NCBI GenBank assembly: GCA_024663395.1
Contig: JANFAH010000007.1
Span: forward strand, 1,984,001 to 2,048,000
DNA from: Pisolithus tinctorius
Taxonomy: Eukaryota; Basidiomycota; Agaricomycetes; Boletales; Pisolithaceae
Direction: 5' to 3'
Length of the DNA: 64,000 bases
Below the pieces are notes generated by a model. The model was given only the letters and a program-made list of their open reading frames with translations, had not been told where the DNA came from and did no database searches. Both the position numbers and the translations under genes were made by a program. Positions 37,652 through 46,790 of the stretch are shown here, in pieces; position 1 is the first letter of the stretch; the number at the start of each line of letters is the position of its first letter.

Positions 37652-37818
37652 CACGTCTGACAGGAGAGACCCAAGACACATTGCTGGTAATGACGTCAGC
37701 CTCATATATTCATCTCCCCTGGCGAGTCAGCACAGCCACTGTCGCACGCATTGGCCATCTGATCCCGTAAGCTAACGGTATTTCATTTCGTTCCGTAAGG
37801 CGGGTGTGTCAGTGCACG
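37652..37818. promoter_or_regulatory. 167 bp divergent promoter with CRE palindrome
   Basis: This is the only sequence between the start codons of the methyltransferase (-) and the efflux carrier (+), so it must contain elements for both. TGACGTCA at 37691-37698 is the full palindromic CRE/ATF site bound by bZIP factors such as Atf1/Pcr1 in yeasts. A CATATATTC TATA-like element follows at 37702-37710. Confidence 0.6.
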
Positions 37819-40470
37819 ATGCCTATCGTAAACACACCCATCTTGCCGCTCCTCTACACCGTATTCCAGGTATTCTCTCTTACATTGTGGTGTACCAGTC
37901 TGACTTTGGTTTGCAGTCAATATTCCAGGTGTTTCTATTGTGCCTTACTGGCTTTTATCTCTCCTGGAAGGGTATCGCAGACAAACGAATCCAGAGGGCG
38001 CTCAACAACATCAACATATGCCTATTCACTCCTGCGCTACTCTTCTCGAAAGTAGCCTTCTTTCTTACTCTAGGCATGTCCCCTCCGTCTCAAGTCGTCG
38101 TTGCGATGTTGCTGACTTCTGCCGTGAAGAGAAACTACGCGAGTTGTGGGTCATCCCAATATTTTTCTTGCTGATATGCGGATTGTCTGGTCTTATCGCC
38201 AATGGACTCGCTAAAAGGTGCCGTCTTAAACGATCCCAAAGGTGCGCTCACTATCCCCTTGCATTCACCCGTACTCTCATCTTGTGGGAAGAAATTTTGC
38301 TGTTGCCGCATCCATATTCATGAACTCCAACTCTCTCCCTGTTGCACTGATGCAATCGCTCGTCGCCACCGTCCCGGGGTTGAAATGGACACCCGAAGAC
38401 GACCAAGATGCCATGTTCGGCAGAGCGCTCACTTATCTCGTTGTCTTTAGTACCCTTGGCATGATGGTGAGCCTTGCGTGCTTGGCGTTTCCTTCACGTG
38501 CTCGACTATCTTCCATTCACTGTCTTCGATGCGCCATGACAACAATATTTCGTTTCTCACGTCCGTCCACAGCTTCGGTGGAGTTATGGTGTCTGGTTAC
38601 TCACTCATGAAGATACGGAAGAACCCGAGTTGGTCGGTGACGTCGCGTCAGGGCACCTAGACAGATCGGGTACGAACAACAAGATACGGATACAGAGTCC
38701 GACACTGGACGCTGAACCTCGTCGATCAGCCCAGAGCACCCTCCGTGCGCAACTTTACGCCCGACACCTCGACGCCCACGTTCCTCACGCCGGTTTCGGC
38801 GACGAGATCTCCGACTCGTCGCTATTCCATACCCCATCGGACTCCGACCTCGAAACAGATTCGGACGAGAGACTCGTCATTCGTGTACCTTCTGGGCCAT
38901 CGCGTCTCTCCAATACCGCGTATACCCCGACTTCCCACGACAATGCCGCCGATGTACACGCTCGTCGAAGTGTAGTTATGCAACGGTTCCCTTCGGATCA
39001 CACCTCTCTATCCCAACATTTACGCACCCTTGTGCACCGAATCCGCACTCGTCGCATATGCCTGCCATCTCTACCACCTCCTCTCTTCGCATCCCTCTTC
39101 GCACTCCTGTTCACATTTCCACCGTTTCAGGCGATTCTCAAAAGCGACGTGATGCTCCCCGTGAAAGGCGCACTGAACAGCGCAGGAGCGTGCAGTGTTC
39201 CCCTGACGTTGGTCGTGCTTGGGGGATGGTTTTGGGAGGATAATGGAAAGGAAGGGGATGATGCTAAACGAGGACATGGGAGTGGAGCCGATGATGGTAG
39301 AACGACCGAGCGTGCAGGACACAGAACACGGAGCCCAGGTGTACCCAGAGGGGATGACGACGAGGGCGAGCCCGAAGAGGACGGAATCGAATGCGAGCTT
39401 AGAGAAGATCACGACAACATTCACTCGCAGACACGTCACCGGCAAGTTCTTACATCCGAAAGTGCCGAAAGCCTCACCGCTCGCGATCGCGCGCAAGGAC
39501 AGGCGCAGCATGGTGGTGACCTCTGGGACAGCAGCAACATCTCCCAGTCTCCGTCGTCATCATCGCTGTTCAGCGTGTTACAGGATGTGTGGAAGATGAC
39601 CCCCATTAGTAGTGGGAGACGGAGACGGAGGGGGCCTATCCGTCTTGCAGATGACGATGATGAACGGGATCGTGAAGCAGATGTCGAAGTGGGAGACCAT
39701 ACAATATGGCGTATACATTCGTCTACGAGTCTTAAAGGGCAACAGACAGTCGGCCGTGTCAACAACCCTGCCGGACGACGGCAACCTATCCGTCCCACAC
39801 CTCCAGGCGAAACAACCACCATCGTCGTCACCCTAATATCCCGAATGATCCTCACGCCGCTTCTTGTTCTTCCTCTGATGGCTTTCTTCACAATACGGGG
39901 CGAAGGAGATGGTGGCATCAAGGTATTCGACGAGTACGTGTTTTTTCTTCCTTTCTTCGTCACGTGTCGTTATCGGGCGCTCATGTGTGATCGCGCATTT
40001 CATCAGTCCCGTGTTCGTCATAGCGATGGTTCTACTGATTGCGTCACCACCTGCAGTGACTCTTGCACAAGTTCGTCCATTCATTCAGTATTTCCTCGAT
40101 CCATCGCTAATCCAACTGTGCGCCTCCTATATCATAGCTCTCGCAAAGAGCCGCAGCAATGTCAAGGTCCAAACCCGAACTCGAGGTCGCACCTGCAACC
40201 ATTGTGTTAACTTCTGTAGCACTATCCCAACTACCAGGCCCTACACCTTCCGCAGGACCAGCTCCTGCCCCATCTAACACTTCCACTGCAGTACCAACGC
40301 CAGTGCCTCCTCCACTAGCACCCACAGCATCCACCGAAGTGGCATCGTCTGAGGCGAATTCACCGTTCGAGCGTCTCATCTCCCGTACCATCTTTTGGGC
40401 CTACTGTGTCGTTACCCCACCGGTGACAATTGGCTGTGTAATGGTCGGGATGATCTTTATGTCATTGTGA
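37819..40470 (+). CDS. Auxin-efflux-carrier-like (AEC/PIN-like) membrane transporter
   Basis: Fungal member of the AEC (membrane transport protein) family, ECM3-like; the substrate is not established in fungi and the location is probably the ER or another endomembrane. Exons 37819-37869, 37917-38073, 38130-38241, 38292-38466, 38573-39933, 40007-40070 and 40138-40470; 2253 nt, 750 residues. N-terminal membrane bundle (ALNNINICLFTPALLFSK; ELWVIPIFFLLICGL; IFMNSNSLPVALMQSL), then a long acidic/basic cytosolic loop of about 350 residues, then the C-terminal bundle (ISRMILTPLLVLPLM; PVFVIAMVLLIASPPAVTLAQ; ISRTIFWAYCVVTPP). Intron 2 reads as a GC-AG intron (AG|GCATGT). The last exon carries a Pro/Ala/Thr-rich insertion between LAQ and the final helix that is unusual for the family. 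An intron hidden in the loop cannot be excluded. Confidence 0.85.
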
Positions 40471-40899
40471 TAATGCTGTCGTCTCGTGTGGTACCGCGCC
40501 TCGTGTTCGACATTCATGGATTACTGGGGGGAGAGGAGGGAAGTAGGCAAGTTCATGAAAGAAGCCCTTGTGCATTATAGTAGTGAGGATGGTGTTCAAA
40601 GTTCAACCGCCGTAGACCGACTGATCAATGTGATACATAAGTCGTGTTTTCTTTTGTTCGTCTCAATCTTACACCTCTCGGGTATACATGTGGATGTATA
40701 TCATCAGGATATCAACCAAATTCTATCTGTGCTTTTCATGGAATTATTTGTCTATTTTGATTATTATGGTTATTTCTGGCCACACCCAATACAGAGTAAG
40801 TTTAGAATAGTCAAGATACATAGTAGTAGTAGCAGTAAAGGAAGTGTTACTCCACACCATATACCATATGTACAGGAGTCTTGGTTCATTTAGTACTTG
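40471..40899. other. 3' flank and transition to CpG-poor DNA
   Basis: AT-rich 3' region of the efflux carrier with an AGTAGTAGTAGCAGTA patch at 40822-40837; no gene. CpG frequency falls across this stretch. Confidence 0.5.
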
Positions 40900-41449
40900 A
40901 GTCATATAAGGATCACTAGTGACATATACTGCCTAACACCTAACTCCTTCTCAGGTTCACATCCCAGATGGTTGGCCACACAGTCATTCTAACAACTTTT
41001 GAGTGCTGTCTGCAAGCACTTGCTTATTGAGTCATTGCCTTTTACCTGTGCCTGCCACAGTTGAAGTACATGCATCCATCAAAAGAGAACTCTTGTTTAT
41101 GCAGATGAGAATCAGGCAAGTGTGATGCAGGTGGCATGTGGAAGGAGGGAGATGAACAAGATGGAACAGGGGTGTGCTGTGTCATTCAGAAGATGAACCA
41201 CTGATAATGTTCTGATGAATGAGGTAACACAGTTCCAAAAATGCTCAAAGCATGAAGACAATGTATTGTGGAACATGACCTTCAATTGCTGTGAAGTAAA
41301 CCTGCAAAGGACTGGTCAGTAATCACATGAAGGAAATTTGGATGAGGGCATCTTCACAAGGCCCTTGGAATTATCACCAGTCCACTGTGTGTTGCCCTTG
41401 AGGGTGTAGAAATATCTGTAGGCAACCTCAGCAGTGAACAATCTACTGA
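40900..41449 (-). pseudogene. Plavaka-type transposase relic, downstream part
   Basis: Minus-strand reading gives the RYFYTLKGNTQWTGDNSKGL, AIEGHVPQY and LCYLIHQN segments of Plavaka (CACTA-related) transposases common in agarics, with a recognisable short intron (GTGATG...TTTGCAG) inside. Stops and loss of CpG show that it is dead. It continues the copy at 46791-47760 after removal of the DIRS element that separates them. Confidence 0.7.
41433..41449. repeat. 17 bp direct repeat flanking the DIRS element, left copy
   Basis: AGTGAACAATCTACTGA, identical to 46791-46807. DIRS elements are not expected to make long target duplications, so its origin is unclear. Confidence 0.7.
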
Positions 41450-41641
41450 TATATTGGATATACCTGTAGGCAACTACAGGGCATCAGTAAGTAGAATACT
41501 GCTAATGAATGGTAATCTTCGCGTATCGTAGCAGTACACGCTTGGAGAAATGGACTGATACTGGTAACTGTAATGTACATGTAAGCGGGGGTGGGCGAAG
41601 GTGCGGAGCGCCTTCCGGCCGTGAAGAGAGGTGATCTGAGA

Positions 41642-41711
41642 CGAGCGTCAGCTGCGGATCCCGGGTGTTAGGAGGGAGGTTATTTTGCCCGACGCGACGG
41701 GCTGACGCTCG
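41642..41711. repeat. 11 bp inverted repeat in the DIRS 3' non-coding region
   Basis: CGAGCGTCAGC (41642-41652) and its complement GCTGACGCTCG (41701-41711), 48 bp apart. They lie just downstream of the recombinase stop. It could be part of the element's internal complementary region or a 3' RNA hairpin. Confidence 0.55.
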
Positions 41712-41765
41712 GCTCCCCCGAAACTAGGAGGGCAATGGGTTTACTCACGATGTGGGTTTGCAGAC

Positions 41766-43418
41766 TCAGCGCACTGGGGGCATGGCGATGCGGATGAATT
41801 CGGTCGCTGTCTCTGTCGGCATGGCTTGTATATACGGAGCGAGGATTTGATTGTGTTTGCGCAGGTAGAGCTGGAAAGCGTCGCTAGCCCACCTCCCTTT
41901 GACTTTCATTACTTCGAAAGGGACCCCCCGTAGCAGGTATTCTAACGTAGCACCGATCCTGAGCCCGTGACCGTGTACGTGGTCGTGTCCCGCTGCTTTG
42001 GCTAGTTTCTTCAGGCGTGAAATGAATGCGTGGCGAGTTAGGGGTCGGTGTTGGCCGTCTTTCCTGTATGCGAAGAGGGGGCCGTCCTCGGGTGGGCTGT
42101 TGATGTGTAGGTGCCAGGCGAGGGCTGCGTGGGGGTCGGAGGGTCCCGACTGCTTTGCCCAGTTTACCTCTTCTCCTCTGGGGTTTGATTTCGTGCTCGG
42201 CAGGAGGAACACCGTCGTGCTGAGTCCATTTCGGTTGATGTCCTCGCGAACTCCTTTGGGGGTGATGTGCAGTGTGGGATCGAAGGAATCAAGGCGTTTG
42301 ACTGTGAATTCGCCTACCCTGGCAGCTGCATAAAAGGTGGTGGTTAGACACGCGAATACCGCTGCGTCCAGGGGTTCCTCTTTCTGTAGCTGTTTGTGGA
42401 TGTCGCATATCATCTGTACTGTGATCGGTCTGCGGAGGTTCTGCTTGGACGAAGAGGGGGCGAATTTGGCTGCGCCTTTAAGCATTGTCGCTATCTGGTC
42501 TTCGTGTATCACCCAGGGTAAGCCGTTGAGGGTGTGCCACGCGCGTATGCTGTATATGTATCCGTGTATAGTCTTGCCCGAATACGAGCCGGCTAAGGAA
42601 GATATGAAGGTGGATATTAGGTTCGTGTCCGCTGGAGCTCGCTCTTCTTCTGGGACGTTCCGACTGTCGCAGAAGACGTGGTAGACCAGCAGCCCAGCTC
42701 CGTATGAGGCTCTGGTGCTTTCATTCCAACCTCTCAGGGTAACTTCTCGTACCCTGTCCCGAAAGTCCGGTGGGACATTTAATGCCTGTACGACGGTGGG
42801 GTGCGGTTGCCAACGCTCTAGCCGATCCTTCGCTGGGCATATCGGGCGAAGTTCGGAGGGTTTCGGCGTTAAGTTCGTCGGGTAGGGGAGGATGGTAGTG
42901 GGTCTCTGGAGAAGGCGAGGCTGTTGGATGATCGGGGTAGCGGTGATTTTACTGAAGTCAATGTTGGATTGTGATGTTGTTGGAGCGCGGGTCGTCGAGA
43001 TCAAGTACGAGGTGGGCGATGGGATCTGGGATCGAGATGGGTGGGAGAGCAAGTTCGGGGGGGGGATAGATGCCCCGGGACGGGCTGTCTGCTGGGTTGT
43101 CTTCGCTCGGGATGTATTCTGCGAAAATTCGTCGCGGGGGAGAGGCGAGGAGAGAGTGGATCCTTCGAAAGGTTTCGTTAGTAGGCCTGTTGTTGCTTCT
43201 CCCTTTCTTCCAGGCTCTGACCACTCCTTCGTTGTCCCCGAAGACGCGGATAGGTTCGGGGGAGGGACTGATGATGAGTAGGTAACGTACGAGCAACTCG
43301 AACGCGACACTCTCTGCCCAGCCGATGTCTCTCTCGTCCTTCTTCCAATCTGGGTGCAGCTTCCAGGCTCTCCATCTTTCCCCGATGACGACTGCCAGAC
43401 CGACGGTGGAGCTGGCAT
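41766..43418 (-). CDS. DIRS tyrosine recombinase (YR)
   Basis: Integrates the circular cDNA of the element by site-specific recombination. 550 codons to the first in-frame Met, but the N-terminal 150 residues overlap the RT frame and are low complexity, so the true start is uncertain. The SAM-like N-terminal domain (W-N-E-S-T-R-A-S-Y-G through GKTIHGYIYSIRAWH) precedes a catalytic domain with all four key positions: Arg in AAARVGEF, HGLRIG (His and Arg), and the terminal Tyr in LYLRKHN after GRW. No stop or frameshift. Overlaps the RT gene by 461 bp in another frame, as usual for DIRS elements. Confidence 0.88.
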   Translation of the reverse strand: MPAPPSVWQSSSGKDGEPGSCTQIGRRTRETSAGQRVSRSSCSYVTYSSSVPPPNLSASSGTTKEWSEPGRKGEATTGLLTKPFEGSTLSSPLPRDEFSQNTSRAKTTQQTARPGASIPPPNLLSHPSRSQIPSPTSYLISTTRAPTTSQSNIDFSKITATPIIQQPRLLQRPTTILPYPTNLTPKPSELRPICPAKDRLERWQPHPTVVQALNVPPDFRDRVREVTLRGWNESTRASYGAGLLVYHVFCDSRNVPEEERAPADTNLISTFISSLAGSYSGKTIHGYIYSIRAWHTLNGLPWVIHEDQIATMLKGAAKFAPSSSKQNLRRPITVQMICDIHKQLQKEEPLDAAVFACLTTTFYAAARVGEFTVKRLDSFDPTLHITPKGVREDINRNGLSTTVFLLPSTKSNPRGEEVNWAKQSGPSDPHAALAWHLHINSPPEDGPLFAYRKDGQHRPLTRHAFISRLKKLAKAAGHDHVHGHGLRIGATLEYLLRGVPFEVMKVKGRWASDAFQLYLRKHNQILAPYIQAMPTETATEFIRIAMPPVR

Positions 43419-45021
43419 CTGAGAACGCTCGGAGATCTATCGCTGATCGGTGAATCGGGATGGGGATGGGGGGGGAGAGGTGTAGGGCTGTTCGCCACCA
43501 ACGTAGTTCGTTTTGTAAGGCTCGAGGCGGAGTTCGGGGCATGAACGGCTTGTCTCCGAAAATGGTAAGCATGGCCTGTAGGGAGGTTAGGTAAGCGCTT
43601 CCCCCTGGGATCACTAGCGCTGCATGTGAGAGTCTCCTGTGGAGCTTCTGGACTTCCTCTAGGTTGTGCGTCTTCTTTTTGAGCCATTCATCTATGGATG
43701 TTGTGTACTTCTGTCTTTTGCTCGCTGTAAGTCCTACGGTTTTGTTGTCTAAGTTCCATGAGAAGCCCATGAAGGTCGGTGAGTTAGAGAAGGGCGTGTC
43801 TTTGGAGAGCTCCCAGGGTATGCCTAGTTGATTAGCTATCGTGTCTATGTGCTCGAAGGAGTATGCATGGGCGTTGTTGTGTGAAGTGTGGTCGCTGGTG
43901 GCTTCGAAGGCTTTTAACGGGTGGAGGCAGTCCTCCGCGAATTCTTCGTAGTCTCCGTTGGCTAGCGTCTCGCCTTTGTACCATAAACGTCCGTGGTCTG
44001 TCTTTGTTCCCCCGTTCTGCGCGATTATTTCGGCTTTCTGGTTCCTGACGGTGTTGTACTCGGATATTTGGGATGCAGGTAAGCGTATGAATAGGTGGTC
44101 GTCGACCCAGGCGATTATGGGGCCAATTCCTTCGGCTCGCATGATTTCTAGGCTTGCGTCTCTGACTCCTCCATAGACTCCTGCTGAGGGCCCGTATCCG
44201 AAGCATAGCGCTGTGTCGATCGCAAAAGTCGGTGGGTTGTCTGAAAGGCGCACTATTAGTCCTGGCCATTGAGATGGGTGAATGGGTATAGTTCTGTAGG
44301 CTTCAGCTACGTCTCTGGTCGCTCCCTGGCAGCCCGGGGGAAGCGACGCTATTAGGGCACACACTGTGGGGAACGTTCCCCAGGTGCAAGGGAATAGTGA
44401 AGCATCAACGCGCGAGTTGATTGAAGCAGCAGCGTCGTGTCTAGGTACAATTGGGTAGGATAAGTTTTGTATTAGTCGGTACTTCCCCGGTTTGCCGGGT
44501 TTGGGTATGATACTAAGGGGGGATGATTGGAAGGGGCCTATGTACTGCTCGAGGAGGTGGGGGGGGAAGGGGCCTAGGTATCGACCTCGTGCAAATTCTT
44601 TCTCGACTATCTCCTGGAACGCGTGGCTGTATTGGATTATGGAGGGGCTGTTTGGGGGTGTGTATGTTCGGGGTATGTTGGGTACGCGGACATGAAAGCC
44701 GTAGATTAGCTGGTCGACTAGGGAAGGGTATTTCGGAGTGATGTAGTGACGTGCGAGTAGTTCCTTCCAAGCTTGTGGGCGGTATGGGGTTAGGGCGACT
44801 CCTCGCTGTCGCGCTTCAAGCTGGCTGACGGTGGGGGCAGTCCTGGGCTCCGTGCTTATTATCTCCACAGCCAGAGCATTCGTGGCAATGTAATTTGCTT
44901 GAGCAACCGCGGGGATGTTGGAAGTCCCAGCAGAGGAAACGTCCGTTCTTGTTAACGAGGTGACCCTGTTGGTCCCGCGTGCAGTACGTTGTCGTTGCTT
45001 TGTCCCATCGCATGGGTTCAT
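42958..45021 (-). CDS. DIRS reverse transcriptase-RNase H
   Basis: 687 residues. Reverse transcriptase motifs run in order: SIIPKPGKPGKYRLIQNLS, DVAEAYRTIPIHPSQWP, GYGPSAGVYG, the catalytic AWVDDHLF (VDD), and MGFSWNL. RNase H follows (LRAFSDASSTVGLAVV, W-A-E-S-V-A-F-E, GDNEGVV, PSEDNPADSPSRG). There is no methyltransferase domain, present in some DIRS1-like elements. The N-terminus overlaps the end of Gag in a different frame. The frame is fully open and CpG-rich, so the element looks recent and may be autonomous. Confidence 0.9.
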   Translation of the reverse strand: MNPCDGTKQRQRTARGTNRVTSLTRTDVSSAGTSNIPAVAQANYIATNALAVEIISTEPRTAPTVSQLEARQRGVALTPYRPQAWKELLARHYITPKYPSLVDQLIYGFHVRVPNIPRTYTPPNSPSIIQYSHAFQEIVEKEFARGRYLGPFPPHLLEQYIGPFQSSPLSIIPKPGKPGKYRLIQNLSYPIVPRHDAAASINSRVDASLFPCTWGTFPTVCALIASLPPGCQGATRDVAEAYRTIPIHPSQWPGLIVRLSDNPPTFAIDTALCFGYGPSAGVYGGVRDASLEIMRAEGIGPIIAWVDDHLFIRLPASQISEYNTVRNQKAEIIAQNGGTKTDHGRLWYKGETLANGDYEEFAEDCLHPLKAFEATSDHTSHNNAHAYSFEHIDTIANQLGIPWELSKDTPFSNSPTFMGFSWNLDNKTVGLTASKRQKYTTSIDEWLKKKTHNLEEVQKLHRRLSHAALVIPGGSAYLTSLQAMLTIFGDKPFMPRTPPRALQNELRWWRTALHLSPPIPIPIHRSAIDLRAFSDASSTVGLAVVIGERWRAWKLHPDWKKDERDIGWAESVAFELLVRYLLIISPSPEPIRVFGDNEGVVRAWKKGRSNNRPTNETFRRIHSLLASPPRRIFAEYIPSEDNPADSPSRGIYPPPELALPPISIPDPIAHLVLDLDDPRSNNITIQH

Positions 45022-46507
45022 TGCAGAAGGAGCGGTCTTCGTGTCGTCCCAGACACTTCGGGCAAACGATGTAGGGTTTGGTGCGAAAGTCGCGGCGGCC
45101 TCTTCTTTCTCTGCTGGGGCTGCGTCGTGGGGATCTGGAGCGCTTGTGGAGTGGGGGAGACCTGGGACGACGAGACCTGGACCTCTGGTAGCGTTGCCTT
45201 GGCTTCTGGCCCTGGTTGAACCCGGGGGATGGGGAGCGGGAGGGTCTGCGTCTTGGGAATCGGTAGGGTTGTCGCCCTCTCTCTGTGGTTTCTATGCGGG
45301 GGGCGCGGCTGCGTTGGAGCTGTTGGGTGACACGATTGTGGTTGGTGGCGTGGTGTAGCGTTCGATTTGGGGTGGGGTAGCGAGGGATGGTGGTGAGCAT
45401 CCGTTGGCACATGGGCAGCAGCAGCGGGTAGCATCAGCGGGTAGCAGCAGCAGGTAGCAGCAGCGAGCGGCGCGGGTTGGTCCGCGGGCAGGAGGGTGAA
45501 GGGGCGTGGCCATTGTTAGGCAGCAGCGTGGGGACGGGCCGGTGTGTGGCAGCAGTGGGATGTGGTGTCGCGAGACGGGGATGGGTTGGGAGTGGGGGGG
45601 AGCGATGGGGGTTGGGTCGTCAGTCTGGTGTTTGTTGTTGCAGGAGGGTGTGGGGGAAGTTACTGACCTGGTCAAGCCCTGACTGGACGTCTTTGGTGTC
45701 TAAGTCTCGCCCGATGTCCGCTAGTAGATCTTCGTTGATGATCCCGATGTTGTAAGCTTGGTTCCGCGCGGCCTTGTCGTGCCAGTCTTGCCGGACTTTA
45801 GATGCGTAGTGTAGGAGCGTTCGCTCTCCTCGGTCCCCCCGGTCTCGAAGGCGGTGGTTGTCTAATCTGTGGAAGAACCAGTTGAAAGCGTCTACTAATT
45901 TGTTGCCCCAGCCTGCGTTTTCGATGCATGTTAGGAAGTGATTCTTGGCGTACATGTATTCCGCAAAGGTTAGCCCGTGGTCTGGTTTGGCGTTCTTGGA
46001 GGCGGTTAGAGAGTTGGCGGTGCGCAACGTCACGTTACCTTCGCCGGCCTGAGTGATGGCTAGCGTGTCGTTCTCCTCGAGTCGCCTGACCGTTTGTGCG
46101 GCTTCCTGCAATCCTTCCCTCGTAAAATACCACATGTGTACGAATTTGAACGCTTCTATCTTCTTGAGGGCGTATTCAGCTGGTCGGGTCGGTAGGTTGG
46201 TGGATACTATGGCATCCGCGTCGAAGGCGGGGGGGTTGGTCTCTGGGGCGCGCTGGTGAGGACGTTCAGGGTCAGCGACTGGTGGGTGGACTGGGGGAGG
46301 AGGGAGTCTGTGTTCTTCTTCCTGTTGTGGCTGGTCCTCTTGCTGTTGTTCGCCCGGCGGGTTGTTCTGGTCCCAGCGCTGTTCTAAAGCTCCGATGGCC
46401 TCCTCCCGGGACAGGTTTGCCCCTGCCATCATGAGCTCTACTACGCCCTGGAAGGCCGGTAGATTGAAGTTGGGTCGCTGTGGTTGTTGAGGTTGTTGGG
46501 CGTCCAT
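44816..46507 (-). CDS. DIRS Gag-like protein, probably spliced
   Basis: First exon from 46507 (MDAQQPQQPQRPN) with a Gln/Pro-rich start, then an alpha-helical capsid-like region (EYALKKIEAFKFVHMWYF, CIENAGWGNKLVDAFNW). A GTCAGT donor at about 45666 ends the clear homology. A later exon (about 45370-44816) carries a long Arg/Ser/Pro-rich segment (SRSRRPRSPP) and a Cys/His cluster (CPKCLGRHED, CHECSGCGDNKHGAQDC) typical of the nucleic-acid-binding end of DIRS Gag proteins. The joint between them is not resolved; it spans a GTAGCAGCAGCAG microsatellite at 45413-45470. Nothing here is broken. Confidence 0.65.
45413..45470. repeat. GTAGCAGCAGC(A/G)G minisatellite inside the DIRS element
   Basis: Four imperfect GTAGCAGCAG units, in the presumed intron or linker of the Gag gene. 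Confidence 0.7.
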
Positions 46508-46790
46508 GGTTGTGGCGCTGAGGAGCCTGAGATCGCCTGCGATCTGGGGCGTGGATGGGGAGATCCTTAAAAAGGGTGGAAAGGAGTGACTTGATTAGTT
46601 GGAATTAAGGAGCGACGGGAAAAAGGGAGTGAAAACTGAACGCTGAGAAGCCCACGCTGTGGGCTGGGTTCTGACGACGATGGAGGAAAGGAAAAACGAG
46701 GCGCGCGGCTACACAGCCACTCGCGCGAAGACGATATTCTATTACTCTGTCGTGCCTCCTACGTACTAGAATTCCTATCTTACCCTTGGT

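Larger units (their letters stand above)
41450..46790 (-). mobile_element. DIRS-like tyrosine-recombinase retrotransposon
   Basis: Contains, in order on the minus strand, a Gag gene, an RT-RNase H gene and a tyrosine recombinase overlapping the RT frame: the DIRS organisation. The 17 bp AGTGAACAATCTACTGA stands at both ends (41433-41449 and 46791-46807). On both sides the neighbouring DNA is the same Plavaka relic, so the limits are good to within tens of bases. About 70 bp next to the left repeat (41450-41518) is CpG-poor and may be target DNA or a local duplication (CTGTAGGCAAC occurs twice). I could not identify the split or inverted terminal repeats expected of DIRS elements. All three frames are open. 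Confidence 0.85.

Noticed and set aside
37147..37679. overlapping frames around the methyltransferase that look like separate small genes
   Set aside because: They are exons and retained introns of one six-exon gene; the spliced product matches the PCMT family end to end.
39071..39963. minus-strand and alternative plus-strand frames in the loop of the efflux carrier
   Set aside because: The continuous plus frame connects family-conserved membrane segments on both sides; the others do not resemble anything.
42892..43281. plus-strand frames over the DIRS element (also 44915-45358)
   Set aside because: Antisense shadows of the recombinase, RT and Gag genes, whose conserved motifs are on the minus strand.
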